A stretch of DNA of 64,000 nt, from positions 62,001 through 126,000 of the forward strand of contig JAXCGZ010009480.1 in the NCBI GenBank assembly GCA_037179515.1, given 5' to 3'. This document shows positions 23,831-35,969 of this stretch, piece by piece. The DNA is from Halocaridina rubra. Taxonomy: Eukaryota > Arthropoda > Malacostraca > Decapoda > Atyidae. Position 1 is the stretch's first letter. The number at the start of each line of letters is the position of its first letter. A program made the translations under genes and the position numbers. Under the pieces are notes generated by a model that saw nothing but the letters and a program-made list of their open reading frames with translations, was not told where the DNA came from and ran no database searches.

Positions 23831-25301
23831 TGAATATCTCAATAAATGGAGAAATTGACAAACTGTTTCAATCTCAAACTTCTGTTGTAGATTCCATAGA
23901 GTTTGACAAAACACACGACCTTGGAGACCTACATTGAATGATAGAAAATCTTGAGGATAAGGTGAGAATTTTGGAAGCAGATGCTGAAGAGGTGAAAGCC
24001 TTACAACACAAGGTGGGATTGCTAGAATGAGACATTGTCCTACTTAAAAGAGATATTTCTAGGTTGATACTGCTAATGGAAACATCTTCACCTCTCAATT
24101 CAGAGCTGTCTCCTAACAATGATGATGTCCCTTCTATCAATAACCCTCAGGTTCTGTAAGCTAGGTTTTCTGTCTTTACTCACAATTCCTTCAGTGCATT
24201 GAAAGACGAATGTGACAGTGGTAGTGAAGAAGAGGTAGATCCAGATAAGAGTGATAGTCAACAAGACAACATGAATACACCATCTAGCACAAATAATCAA
24301 TTCAGTAACTGGTTACAAAATAGCGAAGAAACAACAGCGTCCTTCCCCACTATGCCTAACAACACAACAACGGGCACTAACCAGAACAAGAGTCTCTCCA
24401 GCACAAATAACCAACCAGGTAAAGGCTTGAAAAACAGCGAAGAAGATATAGAGCCCTTCTCCACTACTCCTAACAACACAACAACTATCACTAACCAGGA
24501 AAACAAAATTACACCATCCAGCACAAAAAAACAACAACCCAGCAATAGGTTGCAAAACTGTGAAGAAAGCAGAAAAGTCATAATAGAAGCAGTCTCTAAT
24601 CTAAACATTCCATCGAAGTCCTCTCCCCCACAGTCACAGTTACCCAATAATGTAAGTGCAAAGGCTACAGCTCAAATATATATTCGCATCCCTGGCAACC
24701 CCTTTGAGAGAGGGAGAGACATAAATATTGACAAATCAAGGCATTCCCTCTGAAGAAGTCTTGATTAAGGAGCTTTCTCACAAACCAAATTGGGTCTCCT
24801 TCGCAGTAACGATATTGAAAGGATTTGAATACGGGGCTTACAAACTGAATCAATGGCCTACAGGCACAATTGTCCAGCCATTTTTGTGGGGGCAAACAGT
24901 GACCACAACCTGGGTTATCTACAAAATATCTCAAACTACAGTCATACCAGAATAAATAGCAAAGAGCTTATGAAGAGATCCCCTATCCATGAGACTACAG
25001 AAAGAGATACAATACAAACCTCTCTTATTGCCATCCACACACAAGAGACTTCTCCTGGAGAGATGGCTCTTACAACCCTAGACATACAAACTTTGGTAAG
25101 GCCTAATCATACAATGGCACATACTCAAATCAGCGTTACCCATCCAATGGCAGGTACAGACACTAGGATCCCTGGGATATCCCCAAAACACACAATGATG
25201 ATGAATTTCCAGCAGAATCACACAGTCGAAACAAATTATGGACAAACCCAAGAACAAACTACAACTATGGCTACGGATACCACCCTGATGAAACATGGTA
25301 A
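23830..25301 (+). pseudogene. ORF1 of LINE D, coiled-coil RNA-binding type, broken
   Basis: The N-terminal part (frame of 23938 and 24199) is a heptad-rich coiled coil, e.g. NLEDKVRILEADAEEVKAL, with in-frame stops near 23935, 24028 and 24158. A Ser/Thr/Asn-rich linker with a repeated PNNTTT..NQ motif follows (24250-24560), then an IYIRIPGNPFERG segment. After two frame changes the C-terminus continues in the frame of 24966-25301 as a Tyr/Arg/Asn/His-rich tail ending at TAA 25299-25301. Such tails are common in ORF1 nucleic-acid chaperones. Only the 24199-24753 piece is a clean frame. ORF2 starts close to this stop. Confidence 0.6.
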
Positions 25302-27669
25302 GAATGTAACATTAGTACATGTGAATGCTCAGTCCCTTCTTGCTCATTTTAAGGAAATAATAATGCTAACAAGAGACAACAACATAGATATCCTCTGTGT
25401 AAGTGAAACTTGGTTTCTGACTAAAACTGAAACTAAATATGTGAATATCCCAGAGTTTAAAATATTTTGCAATGACCATGGCCGAGGGGGTGGGGTCTGT
25501 AGTTATGTTAGAAATGATCTTAGTGCATCAGATCAGAAATAACCACAGGTCTAGAAAAAACTGAAGAGCACGAAGATATATGGATCACTGTGCAGGATCA
25601 GAAACTTCCATCTTTCATTGAAGGGTGTGTTTACCATCACCCAAAAGCACCTTCCAGTTCATTCAGTCATCTGCTAGAAACATTCAGAAATTTCTGTGTG
25701 CGCCATAAACCCGTATACATACTTGGTGACTGTAATGATGACTTGCTCTCAGCAGATAACAAAATGAAAATGGTGATCAACACTGTGACGTTAACACAAA
25801 TAGTGACAAAGCTGACCCCACATTACCCCTAATTCTAGAACTCTAATGGATCTGATAATAACAAATAAAGTGGAAAGTATAGCCTGTTGGGATGTAGTTC
25901 CCTGTCCAATTGCAGATCACGAGCTCAACATTGCTATGCTAAACATAAACACACCCAAAAGGAAGCCCCTCTTCAAGAAATTCCGGTGACTAAAAGATTA
26001 CTCCCTTGATATCTTTTGTGGAGCATTAATCAACAACACAAATGCACTAAATAGTATAACAAACACAGATAACGTCGATTTGTGGGTTGAGATTATAACA
26101 AGAGTCATCCATGAAGGCTTAGATAGTTGTGCACCCATTGTAACAAGAAAAATAACCCACTCCTCAGCCTCCTGGCTAACTAATGACATCAAAGAGGCAA
26201 TGCAAATCAGAAATCAAATACAAAAAGACCTAAAAAAGAAGAGATATGATATGACTCTCCGTGAACATTATAAAGTAGAAAAGAAACGTGTCAGATCTCT
26301 CATCAATATAAGTGAAAAAGACTTTTACAAAAAGCAATTTAATGACTCTAGGCATGATACAGCAGCAACATGGAAAGTGATAAAAAGCATGATACCAAAT
26401 GAAAAGACAACCTCAGAAAGTCATAAAAATATTACGGAGATGAAAGACAAATCGGAAAACTTTAATAACTATTTTGCTAACGTTGGGAAAACTACATATG
26501 AGAAAACACAAGAAAACATAACTCAATAAACATGAGTAATTACTTAAATGTCAGTTCTTCCAATGTAAGCACAAAAGAGTACTTCAAGATAAATCCTGTC
26601 GATTGTACTACCCTAATTCTTACCATAAAGAGCCTAAGAAACTCTGGCTCTTATGGTCTAGATGGTATAAAATTTCATTTCATCAAAGATGCTCTAACCA
26701 TGATTGTATCTTATATTCTAGCTATTATGAACACTTCCATTGTTACTAAAAGGTTTTCTGACTCTTGGAAAAAATCACACATGATACCTCTACATAAAAA
26801 GGGGGACAGAGAAGATGTGACAAACTACCATCCCATTTCCCTGCTACCCATTTTCTCAAAAATATTAGAAAGAATTGTTGCATGCCAACTTCTGTCATAT
26901 TTAGAGTCAAATAGACTATTAGCTATTAACCAACATGGTTTCAGACCGAAACTCTCGACGGAAATTGCACTGCTCAAAGTTACGAATAGTATCTATAATA
27001 ATATAGATATGAAAAAAATCTCTCTCCTTGTATTATTAGACTTATCAAAATCCTTCAGCAGTGTAAACCATGAAATTCTTATAAGTAAATGTTCTAACCT
27101 AAATATTGAATACGAGCTGGTTTAGAGAGTATCTATCTAATCACAAACAGTCTATCCGTCTTAACAACACTATCTCTATGCCAAAAAATGTATCATGTGG
27201 TGTTCCACAGGGATCAGTACTTGGTCCTATACTCATCTTCATTTACGTAAATTATCTATCTTCTTTCATTTCTGACTGTCAAGTCATACAATATGCAGAT
27301 GACACTCAACTACTCCTTAGTAGTGATATTAATAATCTCCCAGAGCTAACCTTAAGAGCAGAAAACACTCTGTCAAAAATTAAAGCTTATTTTCAAGAAA
27401 TTGGGCAGTTAATTAACGAAAGTAAAACACAATGCATATCTATTGGCTCAAGCTTCCATATAGCACAAATTCCAGAAAATGCAACAATTATTTTTTGCAG
27501 CAATATCATTACACCTAGCAAAGCAGTCAAAAACCTAGGAAATAACTTTAATAACTACATGTTGTTTGATTCCCATATAGATAAAGTATGCAAAAAGGTT
27601 ACAGGAACATTAATGTACTTATCACATATAAAAGACAATTTTGAGACTACCACTTGAATAACTGTTGTT
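25282..27669 (+). pseudogene. ORF2 of LINE D, endonuclease and RT (5' part)
   Basis: APE endonuclease: VTLVHVNAQSLLAHFKEI, ILCVSETW, GRGGGVCSYVR, then GDCNDDLL (Phe of GDFN changed to Cys) and ADHELNIAM (Ser of SDH changed to Ala). Linker 26080-26529. RT: GSYGLDGIKFHFIK, NYHPISLLPIFSKILER, NQHGFRPKLSTE, LLDLSKSFSSVNH, CGVPQGSVLGP and QYADDTQLLL with both catalytic Asp. Frame changes occur near 25545, 25830, 26530 and 27115, with stops near 25988 and at 27655-27657 (TGA where CGA is likely). The rest of ORF2 lies beyond the Copia insertion. Confidence 0.82.
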
Positions 27670-27674
27670 GAATC
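27670..27674. repeat. Target-site duplication, left (GAATC)
   Basis: GAATC lies immediately before the Copia 5' LTR and is repeated at 32017-32021 after the 3' LTR. A length of 5 bp is normal for Copia. Confidence 0.92.
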
Positions 27675-27941
27675 TGTTGAGGGTAAACCTAATCGACAAA
27701 TATATTTTTCTTAATGGTTTACTAATTAGATTAATATTTTTCACAATAATATAATTGATATATTTTTCATATATATGCCCAATACATATTTTCCAAGCTG
27801 GCATTGTTTTTGTCCATGTCATAACGTTGTATGACGCTTCTTTCATATAGTAAACAAATAATAGGTGACCGTGACTTTCAATTATATCCCTAAAATTGCT
27901 CTTTGTACATCATCATGGCTCATAGTGGTCATACCTTAACA
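27675..27941 (+). repeat. Copia 5' LTR
   Basis: 267 bp, from TGTTGAGGGTAAAC to ACCTTAACA. The last 27 bases contain the Gag start codon (27915-27917). Confidence 0.93.
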
Positions 27942-28448
27942 GGTTATGGGCCCAGCCTTAGTGCTAGATTATTATTTGATGGTGATGAGTCGAAATATGA
28001 GCTTTGGGAAGTTAAATTTCTCGGTTACATGAGACGTCTGAAGTTATTCGACGTACTGACCAGCACCAGAACCCCTGATGCAGGGAAGAATGCTGATGCA
28101 TTTGCTGAGCTTGTTCAGCTTTTAGATGACCGAAGCCTTAATTTAGTGATAAGAGAGGTGAAAGACAACAGTCGTAAGGCACTGGAAATACTCCGTGGTC
28201 ATTACATGGGCACAGGTAAGCTGAGAGTTATTTGCCTGTATACTGAGCTTACGTTATTGAAGAAAGTAGCCGATGAAAGCGTCACCGATTATGTCATTCC
28301 CGCTGAGACTGCTGCTAATTCATTAAAACAGGCAGGTGAGACTGTTAGTGATAGCCTCCTTACTGCAATGGTGCTTAAAGGCCTTCCTTCAAATTTTAAG
28401 ACTTTTTCTACTGTAATTACACAGAGATACTCCAATGAGTTTTTCTGA
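27915..28448 (+). CDS. Copia Gag, N-terminal part
   Basis: The ATG at 27915 lies inside the LTR and gives MAHSGHTLTGYGPS, so the first nine residues are LTR-encoded. The body is the Copia-type Gag (UBN2-like) domain: LLFDGDESKYELWEVKFLG, VIREVKDNSRKALEILRGHY, and LLTAMVLKGLPSNFKTF. It forms the particle shell. The frame runs into a stop after NEFF because of a +1 shift near 28430; the rest of Gag continues in the next frame from 28435. The nearby upstream ATG at 27903 is in frame but less likely. Confidence 0.8.
   Translation: MAHSGHTLTGYGPSLSARLLFDGDESKYELWEVKFLGYMRRLKLFDVLTSTRTPDAGKNADAFAELVQLLDDRSLNLVIREVKDNSRKALEILRGHYMGTGKLRVICLYTELTLLKKVADESVTDYVIPAETAANSLKQAGETVSDSLLTAMVLKGLPSNFKTFSTVITQRYSNEFF
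27942..27955 (+). promoter_or_regulatory. Copia primer-binding site, half-tRNA type
   Basis: GGTTATGGGCCCAG begins right after the 5' LTR. It is complementary to the anticodon arm of initiator tRNA-Met, the known unusual primer choice of Drosophila copia, where a half-tRNA fragment primes minus-strand synthesis. Confidence 0.8.
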
Positions 28449-30357
28449 GTTTAAAATTGCTTTAAGAAACTTTGAAGAGACTGAAAAGGCACATGACACT
28501 TTTGATAGTGACGATAATGTTATGAAAGTAACCCATAAAAGTAACCAAGGTAGGGCTAGTGCAGGAAATTTTACCCCTACTTGTTATACTTGTGGAAGTT
28601 TAGGACATAAATCTCCTGATTGTAAGAATAAAAGTGAGAAGAATAAAGGAAAATCTAGATTTAGTAAGAAGTGGTGCCATAAATGCAGATCTCGAACTCA
28701 TAACTCTAGTGAATATAGGAAAAATCCCCCTAATTCAACAAAATCTATGAGTGCTGAAGATAATGTTACAGATACCGAACGACCTCATTCGTTCCTTTTT
28801 AAAGCCAGTGCGAGTGAAGATATTTTTGAACATGATAATTGTAATAATGCTGTTAGACATAATATTGATAATAATTTAATGGTTGACTGTGGTGCTACAT
28901 CTCATATAATAGTAGATGGTTCAAAGTTTGTGAAATTTGAAAGTGATTTTAATCCTTCTAATCATTGTATTGAGTTGGCTGACGGAAGTCGAACAAATGG
29001 CGTTGCGCTAGGTCGTGGATCCGCAAATGTGTTGTTGTATGATGTCAATGGTAATCCATGTAAAGTTTTGCTAGAAAATGCCTTATATGTTCCTTCCTAT
29101 ACACAAAATATGTTTTCTGTGTATGCGGCCAATGAAAAAGGTGCTTCTGTCAACTTTTATCCCAAATGTGCTGAGCTAAGGGCTCCAGATGGCACTGTAT
29201 TTCCTCTAAGAAAAGAGGGAAAATTGCATTTTCTCAATAATGTAAAAGTAAGTGAAAATGTTTCTCACTCCCTATTTGAGTGGCACAAAATAATGGGCCA
29301 TTGCAACTGTAGAGATTTACTGAAGCTAGAAAATGATGTAGATGGTATGAAAATATCTCCTAAAGAAAAATCTGATTGTGAAGTGTGTGCTATTGGAAAA
29401 ATGTCCCAGTAAAGAAACAGGGAAGCCGACAAGCGTGCTACTAGTAGGTTCGAGTCCGTATATTGCGACTTAGCAGGGCCTATTGAACCAGCTGCAAGAG
29501 AAGGTTTTAAATATTCCATTTCATTCATCGACGACTACACTGGTATAATAATGGTATACTTTCTTAAAAGTAAATCTGACACAGTAGCTGCAGCTGAGAG
29601 GTTCTTGGCTGATAGTTCCCCATATGGGAAAGTAAAATGCATACGGACGGACAATGGGACGGAGTTCACAGCAAAGAGTTTTAAATCCTTACTTATGAAA
29701 AACTCTATCGAACATGAGTTCACAGCTCCGTATTCCCCACATCAAAATGGGACGGTCGAGAGATCTTGGCGGTCTCTTTACAACATGGCTAGGTGCATAC
29801 TCTTAAATGCAAATTTGCCCAAAAGTCTATGGACTTACACTGTTAGAGCTTCGGCTTATATCCGGAACCGTTGCTATAACCCAAGAACTGGAAAGACACC
29901 CTATGAGTTATTCACTGACAGAAACCCTAATCTGAAAGATATGCATATTTTCGGAACTGTATGTTATTCCTATGTGCAAGAGAAAAAGAAATTGGACCCT
30001 CGTAGTGAAAGAGGAATATTTTTGGGATATGATGGACAAAGTCCAGCCTATTTGGTGTATTTCCCAAATAAAAATAATGTCAGAAGGGTGCGTTGTGTCA
30101 AATTCACCGATAAATTTCAACATGAAGTAGATAATCCAGTGGTTGAAAATCGCCACATATCCGACGAAGAACCCATTTCCTTGGAAACCTTACCGATGCC
30201 ACCGACATCGAACTCCGATGATCCAACCTCGACGGCAGATGACGACGATCCCGTGGGTAGTGGAAAAGGTCAAAATAAAGTCAATCCCGTGAGTGGCGGC
30301 AGAAGAGGTAACGACAATCGACGAGGATGTGAAGGCAAGACGACGATATCCTACTAG
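28435..30357 (+). pseudogene. Copia Gag zinc knuckle, protease and integrase
   Basis: One frame with a single TAA at 29410-29412. The end of Gag (MSFSEFKIALRNFEETE) leads to a CX2CX4HX4C knuckle, CYTCGSLGHKSPDC, then a second Cys/His cluster. The protease active site is MVDCGATSHI, the Copia form. Integrase follows: the WHKIMGHCN..C..C zinc finger, then the DDE core with VYCDLAGP, IRTDNGTEF and HQNGTVERSW all present, and the FGTVCYSYV..SERGIFLGYD Copia-specific C-terminus. The product cuts the polyprotein and inserts cDNA. The frame changes by one at about 30290-30350 before RT. Confidence 0.88.
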
Positions 30358-31789
30358 GGAACGAACTGTTCCTACGTATTTGGGAGAATACGTCACTGAC
30401 GTTGATGATTCTTTCACAGTAAATGATTCAAGTGCTGCTAAATATTCTGTTGATTTTTGTTACAGGATGGTAGATATACCCAGAACATATCATGATGCAA
30501 TATCCTCCCCAGATTCTTCTAAATGGGTTAATGCTATGCAAGAAGAAATTAATTCTTTAAATGAAAATGACATTTACGAGTTAACCCAACTGCCTGAAGG
30601 CAGATGTGCAGTGGGGGGTAGATGGGTGTATACTGTGAAATCAAGTCCTAATAATGTTGAAAAATATAAGGCTCGCTACATAGCGAGAGGTTATTCCCAA
30701 GTGCGTGATTTAGATTATCGCGAAACCTTTTCACCTACTGCCAGAATCACTTCAATTCGTATGTTATTACAACTGGCAATGCAAGACAATTTAATTGTTA
30801 ATCAAATGGATGTAAGTAGTGCTTATCTTAATGCTCCTATTGACTGTGAAATTTACATTGACCAACCCGAAGGTTTTGTAAAGTTTGATGAAAAGGGTAA
30901 CAAATTGTTCTTAAAATTGAAGAAATCCATTTACGGTCTTAAACAGAGTGGACGTAACTGGAATGAATTTTTGCACAATTTCCTTGTAGAACAAGATTTT
31001 GATATGTCCCATACTGATTCTTGTGTTTACTTCAAGAAAGTAGGTAATTCAAAGATTATCATAATTATCTGGGTTGATGACATAATCATTGCTGCTAGTA
31101 ATGAAACTTTGCTCAATGCTACCAAAAGTTTTCTTTGCCATAATTTTAAGTTGAAAGACTTTGGTAATATTTCATGGTTTTTAGGTATTGAATTCAAACA
31201 TGATTCTGAGAAGTTTGTGATGGTACAGTCAAGGTACATTGAGAAACTGTTGAATAGGTTCAATATGACAGATTGCAAACCAAAAGCCACTCCTTGTGAT
31301 TTGAGTGTAAGTAAAGTCATAGATAACCATTCTGAGAAATTACCCGATTCAAGACTGTATAGAGAGATGGTTGGCAGTCTTATATATCTTATGACCTGTA
31401 CGCGTCCTGATCTTTGTTACATTGTAACTATATTGTCTCAAAATATGAATAATCCAACAAAAGCTCACTTAAATATGGCTAGGCATGTTCTAAGGTATCT
31501 TAAAGGTACTATAAATGTTGGTTTGACTTTCAAAAAGCAAACTTGTGAAATGCTTAAGCTTCAAGGGTTTTGTGATTCCGACTGGGGTGCATCATCTGAT
31601 AGACGCAGTATCTCTGGATATGGCTTTATGTTATGTGATGATGGTCCTTTGATTTCTTGGAAAAGTCGAAAACAGCAGAATGTAGCCTTATCAACCTGCG
31701 AGGCAGAGTACATTGCTCTAACGTCTGCCACCTTAAGTTTAAGTGAGGCTGTTGAGGGTAAACTTAATCGACAAATATATTTTTCTTAA
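30293..31789 (+). pseudogene. Copia RT and truncated RNase H
   Basis: A 498-codon frame. RT starts with WVNAMQEEINSL and has YKARYIARGYSQ, MDVSSAYLNAPID, KSIYGLKQSGRNWNEF and IIWVDDIIIAA with both catalytic Asp. RNase H begins with FCDSDWGASSDRRS (Asp) and STCEAEYIALTSAT (Glu), but then reads SLSEA straight into the 3' LTR and stops at TAA 31787-31789. Copia RNase H normally continues about 70 residues with a DNQ-type Asp and a KHIDIRYHFIR ending; these are missing. The enzyme is therefore incomplete. Confidence 0.88.
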
Positions 31790-32016
31790 TGGTTTACTAA
31801 TTAGATTAATATTTTTCACAATAATATAATTGATATATTTTTCATATATATGCCCAGTACATATTTTCCAAGCTGGTATTGTTTTTGTCCATGTCATAAC
31901 GTTGTATGACGCTTCTTTCATATAGTAAACAAATAATAGGTGACCGTGACTTTCAATTATATCCCCAAAATTGCTCTTTGTACATCATCATGGCTCATAG
32001 TGGTCATACCTTAACA
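31750..32016 (+). repeat. Copia 3' LTR
   Basis: 267 bp, differing from the 5' LTR at four positions, all transitions (C/T at GTAAAC(C/T)TAATCG, A/G at CCCA(A/G)TACAT, C/T at CTGG(C/T)ATTG, T/C at ATCCC(T/C)AAAATTG). It ends ACCTTAACA, followed by GAATC. Confidence 0.93.
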
Positions 32017-32475
32017 GAATCTCTCGCCCTAAGTCACATTAATTACTGCACAACTGTTTGGGGAGCTACCATAAAGAATCTGATAAACAGAATACAGAAG
32101 CTTATTAATTTTGCAGCTCAAGTTGCCCTGGGAGGAATAAGAATATATGACCACATCACACCAGCTCTCAAAAAACTTGGGTGGCTACTGGCAGAAAACA
32201 AGGTCGCTTATATTATTTATGTTTTTGTATACAAAATTTTTAACCTTCATTATCCTAGCTGGCTATTTGATTTAAAAATATTCAGGGATATAAGCGGAAA
32301 TAACACAAGACAGAGTAGTGAGCTCTTTATTCAGAGAACAAACGCAGAAGCAGATTCAAAGATGATCACTATTAAAGGGCCAACATTCTGGAACAATATT
32401 CCAGAGCATCTTAAAAAATCATCCTCCTTCACAGCTTTCAAAGGCAAACTATATAGTTTTCTTTTGGACAAATAG
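32017..32475 (+). pseudogene. ORF2 C-terminus of LINE D (3' part after Copia)
   Basis: Begins with the duplicated GAATC and continues the ORF2 C-terminal domain: LALSHINYCTTVWG, IQKLINFAAQVALGG, a middle block LLAENKVAYIIYVFVYKIF, and the end TFWNNIPEHLKKSSSFTAFKGKLYSFLLDK with stop TAG at about 32474. This is the conserved tail found after RT in many LINE ORF2 proteins. An in-frame ATG in the Copia LTR reads into it, but this is a by-product of the insertion. Confidence 0.85.
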
Positions 32476-32826
32476 TTGCTGCTCACACATTAACTAAACT
32501 TAATGATTTAATGCAATTTCCCTTGACACTAACCTCTCTCTATGTAAACTGATATCACCTTCTCTGTTCTCTAAGTTAAGAACTAATTATTCTCATTGTA
32601 AGGAAAACAAATATGGTGATGATTCCAATTATAACGATCCTCTATTGAGTGTTATTATTACTACTTTATTATTAACATTATTGTTAATATATTATTAAAA
32701 TGTTATTATTTTCTAGGAAAGCTACATTTAATTTAACTGTATTACCCTCTTACTTATTAGTTCAGTTATTGTAGAAGAATAACCATTGTACAAAAATGGA
32801 AATAAATGTTTGTTTGTTTGTTTGTT
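32476..32826 (+). repeat. 3' untranslated region and (TTTG)n tail of LINE D
   Basis: AT-rich untranslated sequence ends in GGAAATAAATG and about five TTTG units (32808-32826). The same tetranucleotide, read on the other strand as CAAA, forms the 3' tail of LINE E, so the two elements meet tail to tail here. Confidence 0.7.
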
Positions 32827-33136
32827 TAGCTTTTTGCCCTTGATTTTTTATCCTGGTGGTGGGTATTGGCTGATTGTGCTTTGCAGGATATCCATGTGGT
32901 CCATAGAAGCTCTTAATATGTTGCTTACTCATTAAGAGCATCCGGGTTACAGCTGGAGTTGTTGGGGCTCCAATCTTCTGTCTTACATATGCAAGAGCTT
33001 CACATTCCAGGATATATTGGAACAGGGGTTGTGGCATTGCTTCCTGACAGACGTGCACTCTTTTTTTTTGTATTCAAGTCTTAGTCTGTGGATGTTGACA
33101 GCAGTACATCTGTGAAGAGTAGTGGAGAGGTTCATA

Positions 33137-33144
33137 TGCTGGAG
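33137..33144. repeat. Target-site duplication of the hAT insert, left
   Basis: TGCTGGAG precedes the left terminal repeat; TCCTGGAG follows the right one at 34126-34133. Seven of eight bases agree. Eight base pairs is the hAT length. Confidence 0.85.
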
Positions 33145-34125
<981 letters not shown>

Positions 34126-34299
34126 TCCTGGAGGCTTGTAACTGCTTTGTGCCAAGACGTGGAGGCTGATTCATTGCCTGTGTACTGGTTGAGTCTTGCT
34201 AACTGAAGTTTGTAGAGTTTTTTTGGTGACTTTGCTTTTGACTTCAAAGATGCTAGGAAGTAGTGAAATTTGAACCTTTCTTCAAGGGGAAGCTTGTTC

Positions 34300-34560
34300 G
34301 GCCATGGCATTTCGTTTGATGCCGAAGTAGCTGGGGATCCAAGCAATAATGATGGTTTTGTCAGTGTTCATGGCTCTGTGGCAGAGATGGAGTATCTTGG
34401 GGATTATTCTCACATTGTCTCTGAAGGGCATCTTCTATTTGGCCTTTAAGGCACACCTCAAGTCTGTGAGATCAAGGGTGTGGTCTGCTTCTTGAAGAGT
34501 GATGTGGTTCAGGGCTTTGAAGATGGCAATCAATTTAGTTTGGATTGAGGAGCAGGAGGT
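34300..34560 (-). pseudogene. RNase H domain remnant of LINE E
   Basis: In broken minus-strand frames the sequence reads an HRAMNTDKTIIIAWIPSYFG-like block followed by IKRNAMAEQAS, which corresponds to the C-terminal part of LINE RNase H (usual form TFAWIPSHAGIEGNERAD). The His and Asp of the usual form are altered. The N-terminal catalytic residues could not be traced with confidence. Confidence 0.6.
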
Positions 34561-34871
34561 AGACAGTCTCCAGAACTCCTCAAGTATATCTGTGACAAGA
34601 GCAGTGGCTTAGGCTCCAGTTTCTTGATTAATTGAATCATCAGTGTAGTCAGTCAGAGGGTTGGATCTGCTCTAGTTTCAGATCTTGTCACTGTATTATG
34701 TTCTTGAGGATGCTAGGGTTGACTGATTTATTGGTCTGTTGGGAATTCAATGTTGATGTCAAGTGGGTGGTTGTTTCATGGAAGGGACATCTGTAGTCAG
34801 GGTCTGGAATGTCCAGGCTCCTAGTTTTGATGTCATCCACAACGCCTAAGGCTAGGAGCTCAGTGCAAGCC

Positions 34872-35850
34872 TTAGCTGCCCAGGTCCTCCTGGGAAGGTC
34901 GGGATGTAGATTGAGTGTTAACTTGAGATTCTTGCTGACAATGAAGTAACATTGTGAAGAGAAGGTTTATGCTATGATGGAAACCATTCACTGCAGAGAT
35001 CTGTGTTTTAAAGAAAGAAAGCAAGCTTATAGCTGAAGGGTCTCTAGTTTTGTCCACATGGTGTGTCCTAGCATAGTTTGCATGGCCTTGTTCTTGATTA
35101 TCTCAATCTTGGCACAATGTGGGTCTGATAGGAGCCACAGGGTGGGACAGCCATAATCCACAAGGCTTTGTATGCCTGTAAGTAGAATGTTTTGTTTTTA
35201 GGGTATTGATTTTGAACCCCAAGGAAGGCAGAGTCACTATAAATCTTGCTGAAACTCTTCTAGACTAGGTTAAAGGCATCATGACTCTTGCCAATAGGGC
35301 AAAATCATCTGCATAATTGAAGATTGTGTTCCTTTGCGGAAGCTTGGCATCCATAATTTTCTCTATGAGGCAGTTATAGAGGAAGGGACTGAGGATACCA
35401 CCTTGAGATGTCCCATTTTTGTATTGTTTGAAGGCTGAGTAGTGTCTATGCACTCTCACTTGAGTGCTGCAATCTAACAGACTCAGCTTGATCCAGGAGA
35501 TAGGGTTCCCTCAGACTTGCTCGTCAACAAGTTTGGAGAACATAGCATGTCCATTTTCTAGTTGGAAGGCCTTCTCTAGGTCCAGGAAGATGATGATCCC
35601 ATAGTGAATATCTAAGAATGATAACAGAGATGCTATGCATCAATTATACCTACTCCAGTATGGTAGACAAGCATGTTCAGATGGAAGGGTGGGCACTTCC
35701 AATGAAGTCTATCGTGGATCATCTTCTCTGCTGTCTTGCTCAGACATCTTAGGAGGGATATTGGATGTGGGTTGTCTGGATCTTTGAGTTTTGGGATGGG
35801 CTGGATGTCTGCCCTATTACTGATGCTGGGCTGACTCTTTGAGTCCATGT
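34872..35850 (-). pseudogene. RT domain of LINE E
   Basis: Open pieces at 35848-35633 and 35459-35265. The first has IQPIPKLKDPDNPHPISLL followed by RCLSKTAEKMIHDRL (fingers and palm start); the second has GTSQGGILSPFLYNCLIE and FNYADDFALLAR with both catalytic Asp. GTxQGGxLSPxLxNxLM is the I/R1-type form of the motif that CR1-like elements write as SGVPQGSVLGP. Stops and shifts separate the pieces, so no active enzyme results. The segment 35265-34600 (thumb) has no long frame. Confidence 0.8.
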
Positions 35851-35969
35851 GGTGTTTATGAGTGAGAGCAGGGCTAGTTCCCCTTGAGGTTCGAGATTTT
35901 GTATCAGGGTATATGTCATCCTATCTGTTTCTTCAAACTCTTCCTAACTCTTCTTAGTTTGATTAGTGT

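Larger units (their letters stand above)
27675..32016 (+). mobile_element. Copia LTR retrotransposon
   Basis: A complete insertion with two 267-bp LTRs (27675-27941 and 31750-32016) that differ at 4 positions and have TG...CA ends, a 5-bp target duplication, a half-tRNA-iMet primer site, Gag, protease, integrase, RT and RNase H in Copia order. Lesions are a frameshift near 28430, a stop at 29410-29412, a frameshift near 30290, and the loss of the RNase H end together with any separate region before the 3' LTR. High LTR identity (98.5%) means a fairly recent insertion. It sits in ORF2 of LINE D in the same orientation. Confidence 0.93.

Noticed and set aside
24728..25280. Frames at 24728-24955 and the first 140 codons of 24853-25542
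   Set aside because: They overlap the Tyr/Arg-rich ORF1 C-terminus that ends at 25301 in another frame. Only the part from about 25282 is real ORF2 (endonuclease).
31906..32016. Start of a fused protein of 189 codons in the Copia 3' LTR
   Set aside because: The first codons are LTR sequence; the biological unit is the LINE D C-terminus from 32017. Kept only as a possible accidental fusion in the findings.
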